Shown here: positions 1 through 6,820 of the stretch, one piece after another | How positions within the stretch are numbered: position 1 is the first letter of the stretch | Layout of the letters: each line of letters opens with the position of its first letter | From: Cymbomonas tetramitiformis | Taxonomy: Eukaryota > Chlorophyta > Pyramimonadophyceae > Pyramimonadales > Pyramimonadaceae | Length of the DNA: 12,331 bases | Reading direction: 5' to 3' | Assembly: GCA_001247695.2 (NCBI GenBank) | Contig: LGRX02029060.1 | Coordinates: 1-12,331, forward strand | Made by a program: the position numbers and the translations under genes | The notes under the pieces: model-generated | The model's input: only the letters and a program-made list of their open reading frames with translations | Databases searched by the model: none | What the model was told of the DNA's origin: nothing

Positions 1-104
1 GCGGTGGAGTCGTGGGCATCCTTGAAGACTACTTCTCGCAAAGGGGAGTCCTCGCCGAGAACCAACTGGTACCGTCCTGCGGCTACACGCCATAGCACGT
101 CCCC
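1..104 (-). other. Start of integrase (pre-integrase zinc-binding region), cut by window edge
   Basis: Seen: the last residues before the edge include GDVLWRV, YQLVLGEDSPLREVV and AHDST. In Ty3/gypsy elements a dgvLyR..lvvP...r..il...H sequence leads into the H2C2 zinc finger of integrase, whose first His is the one seen here (codon 14-12). The rest of the zinc finger and the DDE core lie outside the window. The pattern match is short but its place in Pol is right. Confidence 0.75.
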
Positions 105-3100
105 AACGATACGGAAATCCCTCGTGGCATGGTGCGGGGCCGCAAGGATCTCATCCCGCAGCTGCCGAAGAGGGCCGGCACGTGCATACTCATCGTGCAG
201 GGACTCCAGGAATGTGACGTCTGTGGGGAGGCTCGTAGCATCGCGGGTCTCAGCGGCCTTACCCCGTCGCACTATAGGAGGCGCCACTCGGGGATGCCGT
301 ACTCTCGGCAACAACTGTCGGGTAGGGGGAGCATGTACCACTAGCACGGGCCACGGAAGGTCGTGAAGTACACCGTCAGGAGTCTCGAACAGCTGTGTGG
401 GTACTCCTCGTTCGTCATGGGTAGGTATCACTTCCACCAGCCTCATACCAGACATTCTGAAGAGCCGCCTCCATTGAGGCATGCGGGCCTGGATGTCCGG
501 TAGAAGGAACACTGCCGAGGTATGTGCGGGGTCTTGCCGCCATTCGTCCACATATTTACGCAACACCGCCTCGATGGAGATATGACTGCTGGAGTATGGG
601 GGGTTGCACCAGACGTGCTTTCCCCGCCACTGTTGTTGCAGACAATCAGTCCAGTAGGCGTCCACTTGGCGGTTTCGTCCACCCAGGTCACAACACGCGT
701 CGACGTCGAAGCTGCCGAACTGTCGTTGGAGGCGCTCAAAGACCTCCTTGCGCACCTTCCAGTCTTGCCGATCCGCTGGGGGCTTGGCGGTTCGACTAGA
801 CGGCCGAGCTGGCTGCTTAGGCCTTCGGGAATCCGTAGCAGGCCGTGTCGAGGTTTTCGGCGTGACGGAAGGAGTCGTCGTAGCAATGGGTTGTCGCAGT
901 CGAGCACTACGACGCAATACCGGGGTGGTTCCCGGGGTGCTCGTTTCCTGCCAATGCTTTCCAGATTCGGACAAATCAGCGAAGTAGTCGGTGGGAGCTC
1001 GCAGCATTAGTTGTGCTTCGGGCAGCGCGTTGCATGTTGCATGCTCAGCTGAGCGTGTTGCATGCTCAGCTGGGCAGGTTGCATGCGAAGCCGAGCTGGT
1101 TGCATGCGAAGTTGAGCTGGTTGCATGCGAAGCTGAGCTGGTTGCATGCTCAGGCCGGCTGGTTGCATGCTCAGCGAGGTATGCTGCATGCTCAGGCGAG
1201 CCGGTTGCATGCTCAGCGGGGCAGGCTGCATGCGAAGCTGAGCTGGTTGCATGCGAAGCTGAGCTGGTTGCATGCGAATTTGACCTGGTTGCATGCTCAG
1301 GCCGGCTAGTTGCATGCTCAGCAAGGCATGCTGCATGCTCAGGCGAGCTGGTTGCATGCTCAGCTGGGCGTGTTGCATGCTTAGCCGAGCCGGTTGCATG
1401 TTCAGGCTGGCCGGTTACACGCTCGGTCGGGCGTGTTGCATGCTCAGCTGGGCAGGTTGCATGCGAAGCTGAGCTGGTTGCATGGGAAGCTGAGCTGGTT
1501 GCATGCAAAGCTGAGCTGGCTGCATGCGAAGCTGAGCTGGTTGCATGCGAAGCTGAGCTGGTTGCATGCGAAGCACGGCATGTTGCATGCTCAGCCGAGC
1601 CAGTTGCATGCCAGGGCACGCTGCCAGCCTGGAGCAGGCTCCCAAGGGCTCGCTCCGCCACCTGAAGCGTCTCCACGCAATCCATCCATGACTCCATGGT
1701 GGCCACCCATCCTGGTACAGGGGGTGGCGTGTGGTCTTCAAAGATCTCCTCGACATCCAGCACGGAGAGCGGGTCCTTAGGGAGGTCCGACTCCTTGTCT
1801 ACAACACCGGCCTCCTTGAGCCCATCCCGCGGGTCCTTGGTCACGTAGTCAGGTCGGCGGGATAGCGCATCGGGGACCAGAAGGAGGGCTCCCTTGACGT
1901 ACTCCATTCGTGGGACACCGACTTCCACCAGGTCCATGTACCACCGTGCCTGTCGTCGGCTAAGCTCTCGTCCCGGGGACATTAGCCATTCCAGGGGGCG
2001 ATGGTCACCTTGTAACCGAAAGTCGGAGGAGAACAAGTAGTGCCTCCAGGTGACGGTGGTGCAATGGTGCAACGCACAGAGCTCCCTTTCGCCGGTGTGG
2101 TAATTCTGCTCCGCTGCAGAAAACTGCCGACTATCGTAGGCGATCACCCTCATACCGTCCCCCGTATCTTGCATGAGTACGCCTCCCAAAGCAACTCCGC
2201 TTGCGTCCGTTTGTACCAAAAACGGCGCTGACCCATCCGCGGCTGCCTTCATGTCGGGCAATGCCAATACTGGGGCTGAGGAGAGAGCGGTCTTCAGCTC
2301 GTCGAAGGCCCATTGTTGGAGTTCTCCCCACTGCCACGGTACATCGGTCTTGGTGAGCGAGGTCAAGGGTTGGGCAATCTCCGAGAACCGGTGCACAAAC
2401 CGGCGGTAGTACCCCGCTAGTCCAAGGAACTGTCTGACATGGGTTACCGTCTCCAGCTTCGGCCAGTCCTTGATGGAGGACACCTTGTCATGCTGAGGTT
2501 GGCATCCTTCGGCGGATAGAGTGTGGCCCAAGAACCGTAGAGACTCCTTCAGCATCTGCGCCTTGGATGCCTTCAGGTATACACCTTTTTCTCGACAAGT
2601 GTCCAAGAACTGACGTACGTGGTCGTAATGTTCTTCCACCGTGCGTGAGAAGACCACCACATCGTCGATGAAAATCCGTACAAAGGGGAGATGACCAAGT
2701 GCACGCTGCATTCGCCGTTGATACTGAGATGGAGAGTTCTGCAGGCCCTGGGGCATCACCAACCATTCGTAGGCCCCCATCTGGGTGGTGAAGGCGGTCT
2801 TCTCCACGTCCTCCTCGGCCATTGGCACTTGCCAGAATCCGTCCACCGCGTCAAAGGAGGAGAAGAACGCTGCCCCTTGCATCTCGTCAAACATCAGTTG
2901 GATGTCCGGTAGTGGATATCGGTCCCGCACCGTCTGCTGATTCAATTGTCGGTAATCCACCACCAGACGCAATGTCTTCGGATCACCAGGCTTGGGTACC
3001 ATCAGGCATGGGGCGGCATACGGGCTTGACGACGGCCGGATGTAACCCTTCTTCATGAGCTGCTCGATGCGTTCACGTAACTGGCGTAGCTCTTCAGCGG

Positions 3101-6100
3101 TCATTTTGTATGGACGCCTACATGGTGGTCCACCCTCCGCGTCCGGCTTGCGATCGATGCGGGCCGTGTCCTCCTCGGTGCGACGCAACTTGGAGGCCTC
3201 CGGTAGAGCTGCACACAGGGTATCTAGATATTTCTCAAAGAAGGCGTCAAAGCGCTGCTTCCACGTGCTGCTTACCGGTGCATCTCGAGTATCTTGACGG
3301 GGTCCTTCCTTCTCCACGGGGGTATGAGGTGGCGGTACGTCAGCAGCGGTAGCCGCAAAGGCTGCCTCATGGGCGTTCCCGCGCGCGGCCATCATGAGCC
3401 ACTGAGGTTGTGACTCTTCATCCCCAGCCAGGCGCCTGGTCTCGGCGTGGATGAGGTGCTGCTTCAGCTGCGCTGCCGTCAAGAATACCTCATCGATCAG
3501 CCCCGCGCCTTGGGCCTTGCCCTGACCCACCCCCGGACTACAGCCCGCGAGTGTCACCCGTTGTTGTCCTCCACCATTTGCTCGCGTGTTGAAGGATACG
3601 GAACCGTGACCGGCATAATCCAACGTGACCGGGGAAAGACTGCGAAGCCACTTACCCCCCAACACCACGTCTACTTGGATTCCTAGCGGCAAGACCCGCA
3701 GAGCCATTCGCTTCTCGCAGTAGTTCACTCCCGCCGCCGTGTGCGCGGTGAACTTGGTGTACGCCACCTCTCCAGCGGTCTTTACAGATCCATCTGCCAG
3801 TGTGACCTTCATTGGCGTCCCTGAGCGCACTGTCAAGTCACAGGCACGGGCACAATCCGCCGAGATGAAGTTGTCCGAGGCGCCTGAGTCCACCAGCACC
3901 TTTACTCGGTGTCCACGAAGGTAGGCATAGAACACCAGGAGTAAGGGTCCTTCCTCGTCCCGCACCGCTGACAGTGTGTGTGCCAAGAGTGTCCCTGTTC
4001 GAGTGTTTGCTTTCCAGCGTACCCCCCCATCCAGTTGAACACGCTTACATTTAAGAGCATCTTCAATTGGGTGAGAGCTCAAAGAGGTTGCAGCCTCGTC
4101 CACCAAGGCGTTGCACTCGTGTTCTTCGCCACTACCATGTTCAGTGGCACTGACGTACGTGGTGGCGTTGGTCGAGACACTGGCGTGAGTGGTATCACTA
4201 TCAGTGGGGCTGACGTGAGCGGTGTCACTGTTGGTGTCGCTGACGTGAGTGGTGTCGCTGCCGGTGGCACTGACGTGCGTTGTGTCGCTGTCGGTGGCGC
4301 TAATGTGCGTCGTGTCGCTGTCGGTGGCGCTGACGTGAGTAGTGCCACTGTCGGTAGCGCTGACATGTGTTGAGTCACTGTCTGATCCGCTTTCCAGCGG
4401 CTGGAACCCACCGGTTGCATGTTGGGCCGAGCGCGTTGCATGCTGGGCCAGGCGCGTCGCCTGCTCAGCGGGGCATGTTGCATGCTTGGCGGAGCCGGTT
4501 GCATGCCCAGGCTGTCTGGTTGCATGCTCAGCCGGGCGTGGCTCAGCCGGGCAGGTTGCATGCTTAGCCAGGCTGGTTGCATGCTCAACGAGGTAGGTTG
4601 CATGCTGAGACCCACTGGTTGCATGCTGAGCCGGGCGTGTTGCATGCCGGGCGAGGCGTGTTGCATGCTCAGCCGGGCGTGTTGCATGCTCAGCCGGGCG
4701 GGTTGCATGCTCAGCAAGGCATGCTGCATGCTCAGGCGAGCTGATTGCATGCTCAGCGAGGCAGGTTGCATGCTCAGCTGGGCGTGTTGCATGCTCAGCT
4801 GGGCAGGTTGCATGCTGAGACCCACTGGTTGCATGCGTAGGCCGGCTGGTTGCATGCGCAAGCCGGCTGGTTGCATGCTCAGCAAGGCATGCTGCATGCT
4901 CAGGCGAGCCGGTAGCATGCTCAGCGAGGCGGGTTGCATGCTCAGCTGGGCGTGTTGCATGCTCAGCTGGGCTGGTCGCATGCTGAGACCCACTGGTTGC
5001 ATGCGCAGGCCGGCTGGTTGCATGCTCAGCAAGGCATGCTGCATGCTCAGACGAGCCGGTCGCATGCTCAGCCGAACTGGTTGCATGCTGTGAGGCGCTG
5101 GTTGCATGCTGAAATCCACTGGTTGCATGCTGAACCAGGCGCGTTGCATGCTGGTCGGGGCATGTTGCATGCGGGGGCAGGCCCGTTGCATGCTCAGCCG
5201 GTCGAGTTGCATGCCGGCGTGGGCTGTTAGGTCCTCCCGCCAGCTGCTGGGTCATGTTCAGCTCCTCCTCGGGCGGACTAGGGCAGGATGCAGCACGTTG
5301 GTCGCATGCTGGCGGTATGCTGCCCGATCCGCCTGCCAATTGCTGGGTCATACTCAGCTCCTCCTCGAGGTGCTCAGGTTCGCCCGCCGGTTGCTGGGTC
5401 GTGCTCAGACCCTCCCAAGCAGCAAGACGCGCAGCCTCCCAAGCCGCAAGACGTGCAGCTTCATTCTTCCTCCAGGCTTTCATCCGCTGGTCCAAGGTCG
5501 TACGCTTCCTCCCACTCCTCGAAGGTTTCGAACGACGGGTAGGCGTATCCTCCCCCGAGGACTGCTCACGGTGTTGCTGCAACCGGTACTGGCTGCAATG
5601 AATCTCCATCTCGGACTCGTCCGTGCTGTGAGTTAGGTCCGAGGGGCTCGATCCCAGAGTTGCCGCAAGAACTGTCTCGTCTGGTTTGAGAGGAGCAGGA
5701 TTGGGAGGTGGGTGTGCTCGTCGAACACGTCCGAACACAGCATGCACAATCGCCTTACCGCAATGCCTGACCCGCTGGACTGCCGTGGTCCATGTGGAGG
5801 CCGTCTTGAGCGCATGTGAGTCAAAGGGGGTGTCCTGCGCTCGTTGTGCCCGCCGACGTCGCCACAAGCGATAGGCTTGCTGTATTGATATCGCCGCCGA
5901 CGCTTGACGCCGTCGAAGGCGACGGAGCCCAGTCGTTTCCCAAGGTCGACCTTCTTGAGGTACATTCGTCTTCGGCCCGTATTCTTGCTCCACAGCCCGA
6001 CGCTGCTCGCGTGGGCTCAACTCTGCCCAGGCCAAGCCCAATGTGCCGCCCATGCGACCACGCAAGCGGGCAAGTATAAGCTTGTCCAACTCGTACTTCC

Positions 6101-6206
6101 GTTGGCGATGACTGAAGGGTGTAGTCGCGGGGCGCCGTGTAGCATGGCGACGACTGCGCTCAGCCATCTTGTGTGCCTCTGCCGGGGACTTCTTCTTGAG
6201 GGTCAT
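1..6206 (-). CDS. pol: Pol polyprotein (PR-RT-RNaseH-MTase-like-INT), partial at 3' end
   Basis: Seen: a single frame (codons beginning at positions 2 mod 3, minus strand) is open from 6263 to the left edge. The first ATG is at 6206 in a weak context; a second at 6167 has a strong AAGATGG context and may be the real start if translation is independent. Order by residue counted from 6206: basic N-terminus with an IQ-like motif (about 108-122), small repeats, a HAT heptad array (about 331-598), a 30-bp-derived Ser/Thr repeat, aspartic protease with DSGAS at 773-777, RT with IDD at 1180-1182, RNase H (D1334 to the DALSRR motif at 1446), a second HAT array (about 1532-1727), a methyltransferase-like domain (about 1815-1963, NPPY 1868-1871), then a pre-integrase segment from about 2035. 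It is truncated by the window at residue 2068. Pol lies in the -1 frame relative to gag. The repeat arrays keep frame throughout, since all units are multiples of 3 bp. Confidence 0.92.
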   Translation of the reverse strand, partial: MTLKKKSPAEAHKMAERSRRHATRRPATTPFSHRQRKYELDKLILARLRGRMGGTLGLAWAELSPREQRRAVEQEYGPKTNVPQEGRPWETTGLRRLRRRQASAAISIQQAYRLWRRRRAQRAQDTPFDSHALKTASTWTTAVQRVRHCGKAIVHAVFGRVRRAHPPPNPAPLKPDETVLAATLGSSPSDLTHSTDESEMEIHCSQYRLQQHREQSSGEDTPTRRSKPSRSGRKRTTLDQRMKAWRKNEAARLAAWEAARLAAWEGLSTTQQPAGEPEHLEEELSMTQQLAGGSGSIPPACDQRAASCPSPPEEELNMTQQLAGGPNSPRRHATRPAEHATGLPPHATCPDQHATRLVQHATSGFQHATSASQHATSSAEHATGSSEHAACLAEHATSRPAHATSGSQHATSPAEHATRPAEHATRLAEHATGSPEHAACLAEHATSRLAHATSRPTHATSGSQHATCPAEHATRPAEHATCLAEHAISSPEHAACLAEHATRPAEHATRPAEHATRLARHATRPAQHATSGSQHATYLVEHATSLAKHATCPAEPRPAEHATRQPGHATGSAKHATCPAEQATRLAQHATRSAQHATGGFQPLESGSDSDSTHVSATDSGTTHVSATDSDTTHISATDSDTTHVSATGSDTTHVSDTNSDTAHVSPTDSDTTHASVSTNATTYVSATEHGSGEEHECNALVDEAATSLSSHPIEDALKCKRVQLDGGVRWKANTRTGTLLAHTLSAVRDEEGPLLLVFYAYLRGHRVKVLVDSGASDNFISADCARACDLTVRSGTPMKVTLADGSVKTAGEVAYTKFTAHTAAGVNYCEKRMALRVLPLGIQVDVVLGGKWLRSLSPVTLDYAGHGSVSFNTRANGGGQQRVTLAGCSPGVGQGKAQGAGLIDEVFLTAAQLKQHLIHAETRRLAGDEESQPQWLMMAARGNAHEAAFAATAADVPPPHTPVEKEGPRQDTRDAPVSSTWKQRFDAFFEKYLDTLCAALPEASKLRRTEEDTARIDRKPDAEGGPPCRRPYKMTAEELRQLRERIEQLMKKGYIRPSSSPYAAPCLMVPKPGDPKTLRLVVDYRQLNQQTVRDRYPLPDIQLMFDEMQGAAFFSSFDAVDGFWQVPMAEEDVEKTAFTTQMGAYEWLVMPQGLQNSPSQYQRRMQRALGHLPFVRIFIDDVVVFSRTVEEHYDHVRQFLDTCREKGVYLKASKAQMLKESLRFLGHTLSAEGCQPQHDKVSSIKDWPKLETVTHVRQFLGLAGYYRRFVHRFSEIAQPLTSLTKTDVPWQWGELQQWAFDELKTALSSAPVLALPDMKAAADGSAPFLVQTDASGVALGGVLMQDTGDGMRVIAYDSRQFSAAEQNYHTGERELCALHHCTTVTWRHYLFSSDFRLQGDHRPLEWLMSPGRELSRRQARWYMDLVEVGVPRMEYVKGALLLVPDALSRRPDYVTKDPRDGLKEAGVVDKESDLPKDPLSVLDVEEIFEDHTPPPVPGWVATMESWMDCVETLQVAERALGSLLQAGSVPWHATGSAEHATCRASHATSSASHATSSASHAASSALHATSSASHATSSASHATCPAEHATRPTERVTGQPEHATGSAKHATRPAEHATSSPEHAACLAEHATSRPEHATRSNSHATSSASHATSSASHAACPAEHATGSPEHAAYLAEHATSRPEHATSSASHATSSTSHATSSASHATCPAEHATRSAEHATCNALPEAQLMLRAPTDYFADLSESGKHWQETSTPGTTPVLRRSARLRQPIATTTPSVTPKTSTRPATDSRRPKQPARPSSRTAKPPADRQDWKVRKEVFERLQRQFGSFDVDACCDLGGRNRQVDAYWTDCLQQQWRGKHVWCNPPYSSSHISIEAVLRKYVDEWRQDPAHTSAVFLLPDIQARMPQWRRLFRMSGMRLVEVIPTHDERGVPTQLFETPDGVLHDLPWPVLVVHAPPTRQLLPRVRHPRVAPPIVRRGKAAETRDATSLPTDVTFLESLHDEYARAGPLRQLRDEILAAPHHATRDFRIVGDVLWRVAAGRYQLVLGEDSPLREVVFKDAHDST
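318..764 (-). other. DNA N6-adenine methyltransferase-like domain inside Pol
   Basis: Seen: about 150 residues between RNase H and integrase. In order: DWKVRKEVFERL, a segment FGSFDVDACCD (codons 719-687), GGRNRQVDAYW, a W..GKHVW strand running into NPPYS (N codon 605-603, Y codon 596-594), then a helix with VLRKYVDEW and a hydrophobic strand AVFLLPDI. Known: this layout (a W or F start, F-x-x-D-A-C/A, N, YW, W-x-G..VW-x-NPPYS) is that of the phage-type Dam family (DNA N-6-adenine-methyltransferase), also found as an extra domain in DIRS retroelements. [DNS]PP[YFW] is the catalytic motif IV of adenine-N6 and cytosine-N4 amino-methyltransferases. Inferred: it could methylate the element's cDNA or the target locus. 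No classical FxGxG motif I is seen, but that is usual in this family. N4-cytosine specificity cannot be excluded. Confidence 0.82.
1029..1612 (-). repeat. 21-bp HAT array 1 in pol (about 28 units), between RNase H and MTase-like domain
   Basis: Seen: about 28 head-to-tail units of 21 bp with plus-strand core GTTGCATGC and a 12-base variable part (often TCAGCTGGGCAG or GAAGCTGAGCTG). In the pol frame each unit gives HATxxxx, mostly HATSSAS or HATRPAE. All spacings are multiples of 21, so frame is kept. The array acts as a linker of about 195 residues joining RNase H to the methyltransferase-like domain. A few units have a mutated core (for example GTTACACGC near 1415). Confidence 0.97.
1850..2345 (-). 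other. RNase H domain of Pol
   Basis: Seen: TDASGVALGGVL (Asp codon 2207-2205), then IAYDSRQFSAAEQNYHTGEREL with the acidic ERE near 2090-2082, GDHRPLEWL (Asp codon 2006-2004) and the closing VPDALSRRPDY motif (Asp codon 1871-1869). These are the four acidic positions of the LTR-retrotransposon RNase H fold. The first part (about 2345-2220) is the usual WAFDELKTAL linker of gypsy RT-RNase H. The domain removes RNA from RNA-DNA hybrids during cDNA synthesis. It is followed by a linker of about 80 residues and then a long HAT repeat array, not directly by integrase. Confidence 0.93.
2510..3110 (-). other. Reverse transcriptase domain of Pol
   Basis: Seen: the domain opens with KKGYIRPSSSPYAAP (near 3053-3009). 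It is followed by LRLVVDYRQLN, the metal-binding aspartate in SSFDAVDGFWQV (Asp codon 2852-2850), the MPQGLQNSPSQYQR block, and the catalytic FIDDVVVFSRT (Asp codons 2666 and 2663), then the RFLGH block. All match Ty3/gypsy RT motifs A to E. One difference is seen: where most gypsy elements read FGLxNAPxTFQ, this one reads QGLQNSPSQYQ. The domain copies the element RNA into cDNA inside the particle; both catalytic aspartate sites are intact. Confidence 0.96.
3588..3947 (-). other. Retropepsin-like aspartic protease domain of Pol
   Basis: Seen: the active-site motif DSGAS is encoded at 3890-3876, preceded by a hydrophobic strand (VKVLV) and followed by NFIS. About 80 residues later there is DVVLGGKWL, the counterpart of the family's D-V/I-LG-x-x-WL flap/C-terminal motif. 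Known of the family: such proteases act as homodimers to cut Gag and Gag-Pol into mature proteins. The position upstream of RT is normal for Ty3/gypsy. The catalytic Asp is intact. Confidence 0.9.
4146..4385 (-). repeat. 30-bp tandem repeat in pol coding for HVSATDSDTT decamers
   Basis: Seen: about eight imperfect 30-bp units directly next to HAT array 2 on its protease side, translating to HVSATDSDTT with variants (HISATDSDTT, HVSDTNSDTA, HASVSTNATT). It is a Ser/Thr/Asp-rich, probably disordered linker before the protease. It has no GCATGC core, so it arose separately from the 21-bp arrays. Confidence 0.9.
4413..5214 (-). repeat. 21-bp HAT array 2 in pol (about 38 units), N-terminal to protease
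   Basis: Seen: about 38 units with the same GTTGCATGC core; the pol frame gives HATRPAE, HAACLAE, HATSGSQ and relatives. One unit pair near 4530-4560 has lost 6 bp in frame. Parts of the array show a higher-order repeat: a block of 7-8 units (168 bp when complete) recurs about three times between 4690 and 5090, starting with the unit variant CTGAGACCCACTG. This points to recent block duplication by unequal exchange or template switching. Confidence 0.96.
5231..5460 (-). repeat. Short imperfect repeats in pol N-terminus
   Basis: Seen: the motif EEELxMTQQLAGG occurs twice about 96-99 bp apart (near 5369 and 5270), with a weaker third form TTQQPAGEPEH near 5402. Next to them an 8-codon unit AARLAAWE is duplicated (5413-5460). 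The region precedes HAT array 2 and is another sign of slippage-driven growth of this Pol N-terminal extension. Confidence 0.75.
5837..5888 (-). other. IQ-like motif in Pol N-terminal extension
   Basis: Seen: in the pol frame a segment SIQQAYRLWRRRRAQRAQ (codons 5888 to 5835). It fits IQxxxRxxxxR, the calmodulin-binding IQ pattern, with Leu in place of the usual Gly. The surrounding region (6206-5600) is strongly basic. It may equally be an RNA- or DNA-binding basic helix or a nuclear targeting signal. The function is unknown. Confidence 0.4.
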
Positions 6207-6820
6207 GCGTAGTTGTCGTAGTAGGACACTTTCAGAGGTAGCCCCGGCCGGGCTTCTCCAGCTTCACGATGTCAACCGCCTACGCTGATCCGCCAGGGAA
6301 CTCTGGTACACCTCGGAGGCCCCCGGTGCAGCTAGGTGCAGATCCTTGTAGTCGCTGGGCTGAACTGTTGGTGCCGCGTGATGAGCTCGGATACGTGGGG
6401 GAGGTCCATCAACATTACCGCGGTCAATTGGGACACCATGTTCGGCACAGTAAGTCTCCCAACAAGGATGTGCTGTCGGTGAGGTTATCGGCGGAGTCAA
6501 TGATCCCCGAGCAGGGGGGGGATCCTCCACTGAGAGGGGTCGTCTGCTCAAAATGGTTGCGCGCCGTGCGCGCTCTCGGCCACTGAAGGCGATCCGTGAT
6601 GAACGGGGCCTCGGGCTGACGGTGGAGGGGGGCCGTGCGGCCACACCATGGGGCGAGTCTGATGAAGCCTCTGTGCTCACCGGGGCATGCAGCGCTCGCA
6701 GTGAGACGGGCTTTGTCGGGATACAGGCGGTGGCCTCGTCACGTGACGTCCGCGAGGGCCATGAAGGACGGGCTGCCACATTGGTATAGGGCTGCCTCTG
6801 TCCACGGGGTCGATGGAGAT
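6207..6820 (-). other. Gag-pol junction: open -1 frame ended by one TGA before pol
   Basis: Seen: after the gag stop there is no ATG-started ORF of note on the minus strand. The pol frame (-1 relative to gag) is open from 7013, overlapping the last 190 bases of gag, down to a single TGA at 6266-6264. It resumes at 6263 and reaches the pol ATG at 6206. Between the gag stop and the TGA this frame has no ATG, so it would be read only by frameshifting from gag. Its product (Arg/Pro/Ser-rich, about 180 residues) matches no domain I know. A G8 run on the plus strand near 6515-6522 is an indel-prone site. The TGA could be a CGA decayed at a CpG, a recoded stop, or part of an intron. I see no splice sites strong enough to call. 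Confidence 0.55.

Noticed and set aside
318..764. Reading the element as DIRS because of the Dam-like domain
   Set aside because: There is an aspartic protease before RT and an integrase-type leader after the domain, and no tyrosine recombinase is seen; this is the Ty3/gypsy plan.
443..907. Minus-strand ORF of 154 codons overlapping the methyltransferase-like region
   Set aside because: Different frame from pol, low-complexity Ser/Arg composition, no motif; the pol frame here has clear family motifs.
991..1665. Plus-strand ORF of 224 codons with VACEAEL-type repeats
   Set aside because: It lies over HAT array 1, opposite the pol frame that joins RNase H to the methyltransferase-like domain. 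It is open only because the 21-bp unit has no stop in that phase.
4419..5093. Plus-strand ORF of 224 codons with cysteine-rich CMLSRAG repeats
   Set aside because: Shadow of HAT array 2 on the strand opposite pol; the Cys pattern comes from TGCATG and has no support outside the array.
4079..5212. Minus-strand ORF of 377 codons with SMQPARL repeats
   Set aside because: It is in the gag phase but overlaps the pol frame, which alone continues into the protease and RT. It is a second open phase of the same array.
4413..5214. CRISPR-like appearance (regular short repeats with variable parts)
   Set aside because: The repeat is only 9 bp, the variable parts are themselves repeated, the array is in-frame coding sequence and the context is a eukaryotic retrotransposon.
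6264..6779. Separate 171-codon minus-strand gene between gag and pol
   Set aside because: Its apparent start is GTG, not ATG, and it has no internal Met. It is better seen as the open -1 frame at the gag-pol junction.
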